Shown here piece by piece: positions 63,220 to 64,000 of a stretch of DNA of 64,000 bases; position 1 is the stretch's first letter; every line of letters starts with the position of its first letter. This DNA comes from JABMQB01 sp963678235. GTDB taxonomy: Bacteria > Bacteroidota > Bacteroidia > Bacteroidales > Prolixibacteraceae. The stretch is taken from NCBI GenBank assembly GCA_963678235.1, contig OY782766.1, positions 558,001 through 622,000 of the forward strand. The letters are read 5' to 3'. The position numbers and the translations under genes were made by a program. The notes beneath the pieces are model-generated. The model ran no database searches, was not told the origin of the DNA, and was given only the letters and a program-made list of their open reading frames with translations.

Positions 63220-64000
63220 ATTCTGACTAACGTAAAGTACTTGGACTGGGGTTCAAAGGATTACCGAGGCCAACATCTTCGGGTTTTAAGTCAAATTTAG
63301 CGATTTGTTTTTTAATTCTTTTGGCTATTCCCATCTTTCTTTTCTGGTCTAAGAATAAATACTCTGTTGGAGGTTTATAAGGAATCTTTTTAGTGACCAT
63401 ATTCCAAATAATCACACCTAGTTTTCTTGCTGTAGCACTAACTGCAGCTTGCCTTCCTTTGCGGTATGCAACCCTTTTAAAAAAGTCTGAGAGGTGTGTA
63501 TCTTTTAAATTGCCAATTGCATTTGCAGCCTGCCTTAATGCAATTTTTAATTTATTGCTTCCCTTTGGGATTTTGCTGCTCAGGATTTTTCCACCGGATA
63601 TTTTATTATTTGGAGCAAGGCGGAGCCATGAAACAAATTGTTTAGAACTAGGGAACTTTTGAAACCCACTGGGTCCAATTTCGCTGATTATTGAAAGTAC
63701 TGTGGCATGGCTTAGCCCTTCAATAGCCATTAAATCGACCCCGCCGAAGTATTGGTAAGCTACTTGGTTGAAGTTTTTGATTGAAGGTGCATTTTTGTTT
63801 ATCCGTTTATAAGGTTTTTCGGTTGTTTTCAATTTCAGTTTTTCAGGTTGTAGCTTCAATTCGGTTTTAATAAAATTATTGATTTTCCTTTCGCATTGCC
63901 TTATTTGTTTTTGATAAAATTGGTAACACATAAATTCTTGTTTTAGCCCAAACAAGAAATCTTCCCTGTTATTCCCGTGCAATGCTTTTGCAATTTCTTC
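63220..64000 (-). mobile_element. ISB-5, IS110-family insertion sequence (cut by window end)
   Basis: Left end ATTCTGACTAACG, inserted in the right end of the second ORF-less cassette. Compared with the uninterrupted copy (GTTTTTAAATGTGTTATAAC at 43006-43025) the junction fits an insertion with a core AT dinucleotide. Confidence 0.92.
63227..64000 (-). CDS. IS110-family transposase of ISB-5, partial (C-terminal part)
   Basis: Identical to residues 204-461 of the other ISB transposases as far as it goes; an in-frame ATG at 63982 gives 251 residues, but the real start lies beyond the window. Confidence 0.93.
   Translation of the reverse strand, partial: EEIAKALHGNNREDFLFGLKQEFMCYQFYQKQIRQCERKINNFIKTELKLQPEKLKLKTTEKPYKRINKNAPSIKNFNQVAYQYFGGVDLMAIEGLSHATVLSIISEIGPSGFQKFPSSKQFVSWLRLAPNNKISGGKILSSKIPKGSNKLKIALRQAANAIGNLKDTHLSDFFKRVAYRKGRQAAVSATARKLGVIIWNMVTKKIPYKPPTEYLFLDQKRKMGIAKRIKKQIAKFDLKPEDVGLGNPLNPSPSTLR

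Noticed and set aside
1..64000. Integron integrase or other tyrosine recombinase gene
   Set aside because: None of the long reading frames shows tyrosine-recombinase R-H-R-Y motifs; only IS transposases are present.
1..64000. tRNA or rRNA genes
   Set aside because: No tRNA cloverleaf or rRNA sequence was recognised by eye; a tRNAscan run would be needed to exclude them fully.

Overview
The window looks like a chromosomal accessory region of a Bacteroidota bacterium. Evidence: the DNA is AT-rich, start-site motifs are weak, and the genes include DUF3667, DUF4369/TlpA-type thioredoxin lipoproteins with short signal peptides, and IS1182- and IS110-family elements. The order cannot be fixed from the sequence. 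Nearly every host gene lies on the minus strand. Only one IS type (ISA here) is coded on the plus strand.

The organising principle is an array of gene cassettes. Twenty-three copies (R1-R23) of a roughly 120-125 bp imperfectly palindromic repeat, AACGG...TGTT, separate units of one to four genes. Each unit begins (plus-strand left) with GTT plus about 7 unit-specific bases and ends with the reverse complement of the same bases followed by AAC. The arms therefore match across the gene, not within one repeat copy. This is the logic of integron attC sites: the arms pair only when the cassette circularises. The bases after GTT do not follow the classical GTTRRRY core, and no integrase gene is in the window. 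I call the repeats attC-like and treat the integron interpretation as inference.

Layout (plus coordinates). 1-4056: ISA-1, a TrmH-type methyltransferase fused to a winged helix, ISB-1. 4059-5761: ISC-1 inside R1. 5879-14057: an 8.2 kb signalling cassette (hybrid kinase, two response regulators, NarX-type kinase). 14176-18713: a 1267-aa defence-like protein and a partner. 18831-19970: short FloA-like protein and zinc-ribbon protein. 20090-21556: KAP NTPase. 21674-22731: membrane proteins. 22850-23864: ketopantoate reductase. 23982-26912: small membrane protein, cupin, TrmO-like protein, ISB-2. 27029-28050: VOC protein and DNA-alkylation-repair-like protein. 28053-29755: ISC-2. 29935-31645: frameshifted phospholipase-D-type nuclease. 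31764-33104: thioredoxin lipoprotein. 33223-34241: P-loop protein pair. 34361-39128: DGQHR protein, DNA methyltransferase, ISB-3. 39247-40624: carboxymuconolactone decarboxylase-like protein and AraC regulator. 40627-42329: ISC-3. 42449-43025: cassette without an ORF. 43146-44228: YhcG-like nuclease. 44346-45103: methyltransferase. 45215-46485: ISA-2. 46486-49644: small lipoprotein and membrane cassettes. 49756-51026: ISA-3. 51027-52597: thioredoxin-domain protein. 52716-61141: four-gene defence operon (TIR-APAZ, short Argonaute, primase-helicase, AlbA/ATPase-type regulator) plus ISB-4. 61261-62535: lipoprotein. 62653 onward: second copy of the ORF-less cassette, then ISB-5, cut by the window end.

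Three unrelated IS types have inserted only at the repeats. ISC sits in the ACGG motif with a 4-bp ACGG duplication in all three copies. ISB ends exactly 6 nt before AACGG in the four copies whose right end is visible. ISA enters the other arm just before GTT. The strongest biological candidates are the attC-like array itself with its conserved stem features, the duplicated ORF-less cassette, and the extended short-Argonaute operon.
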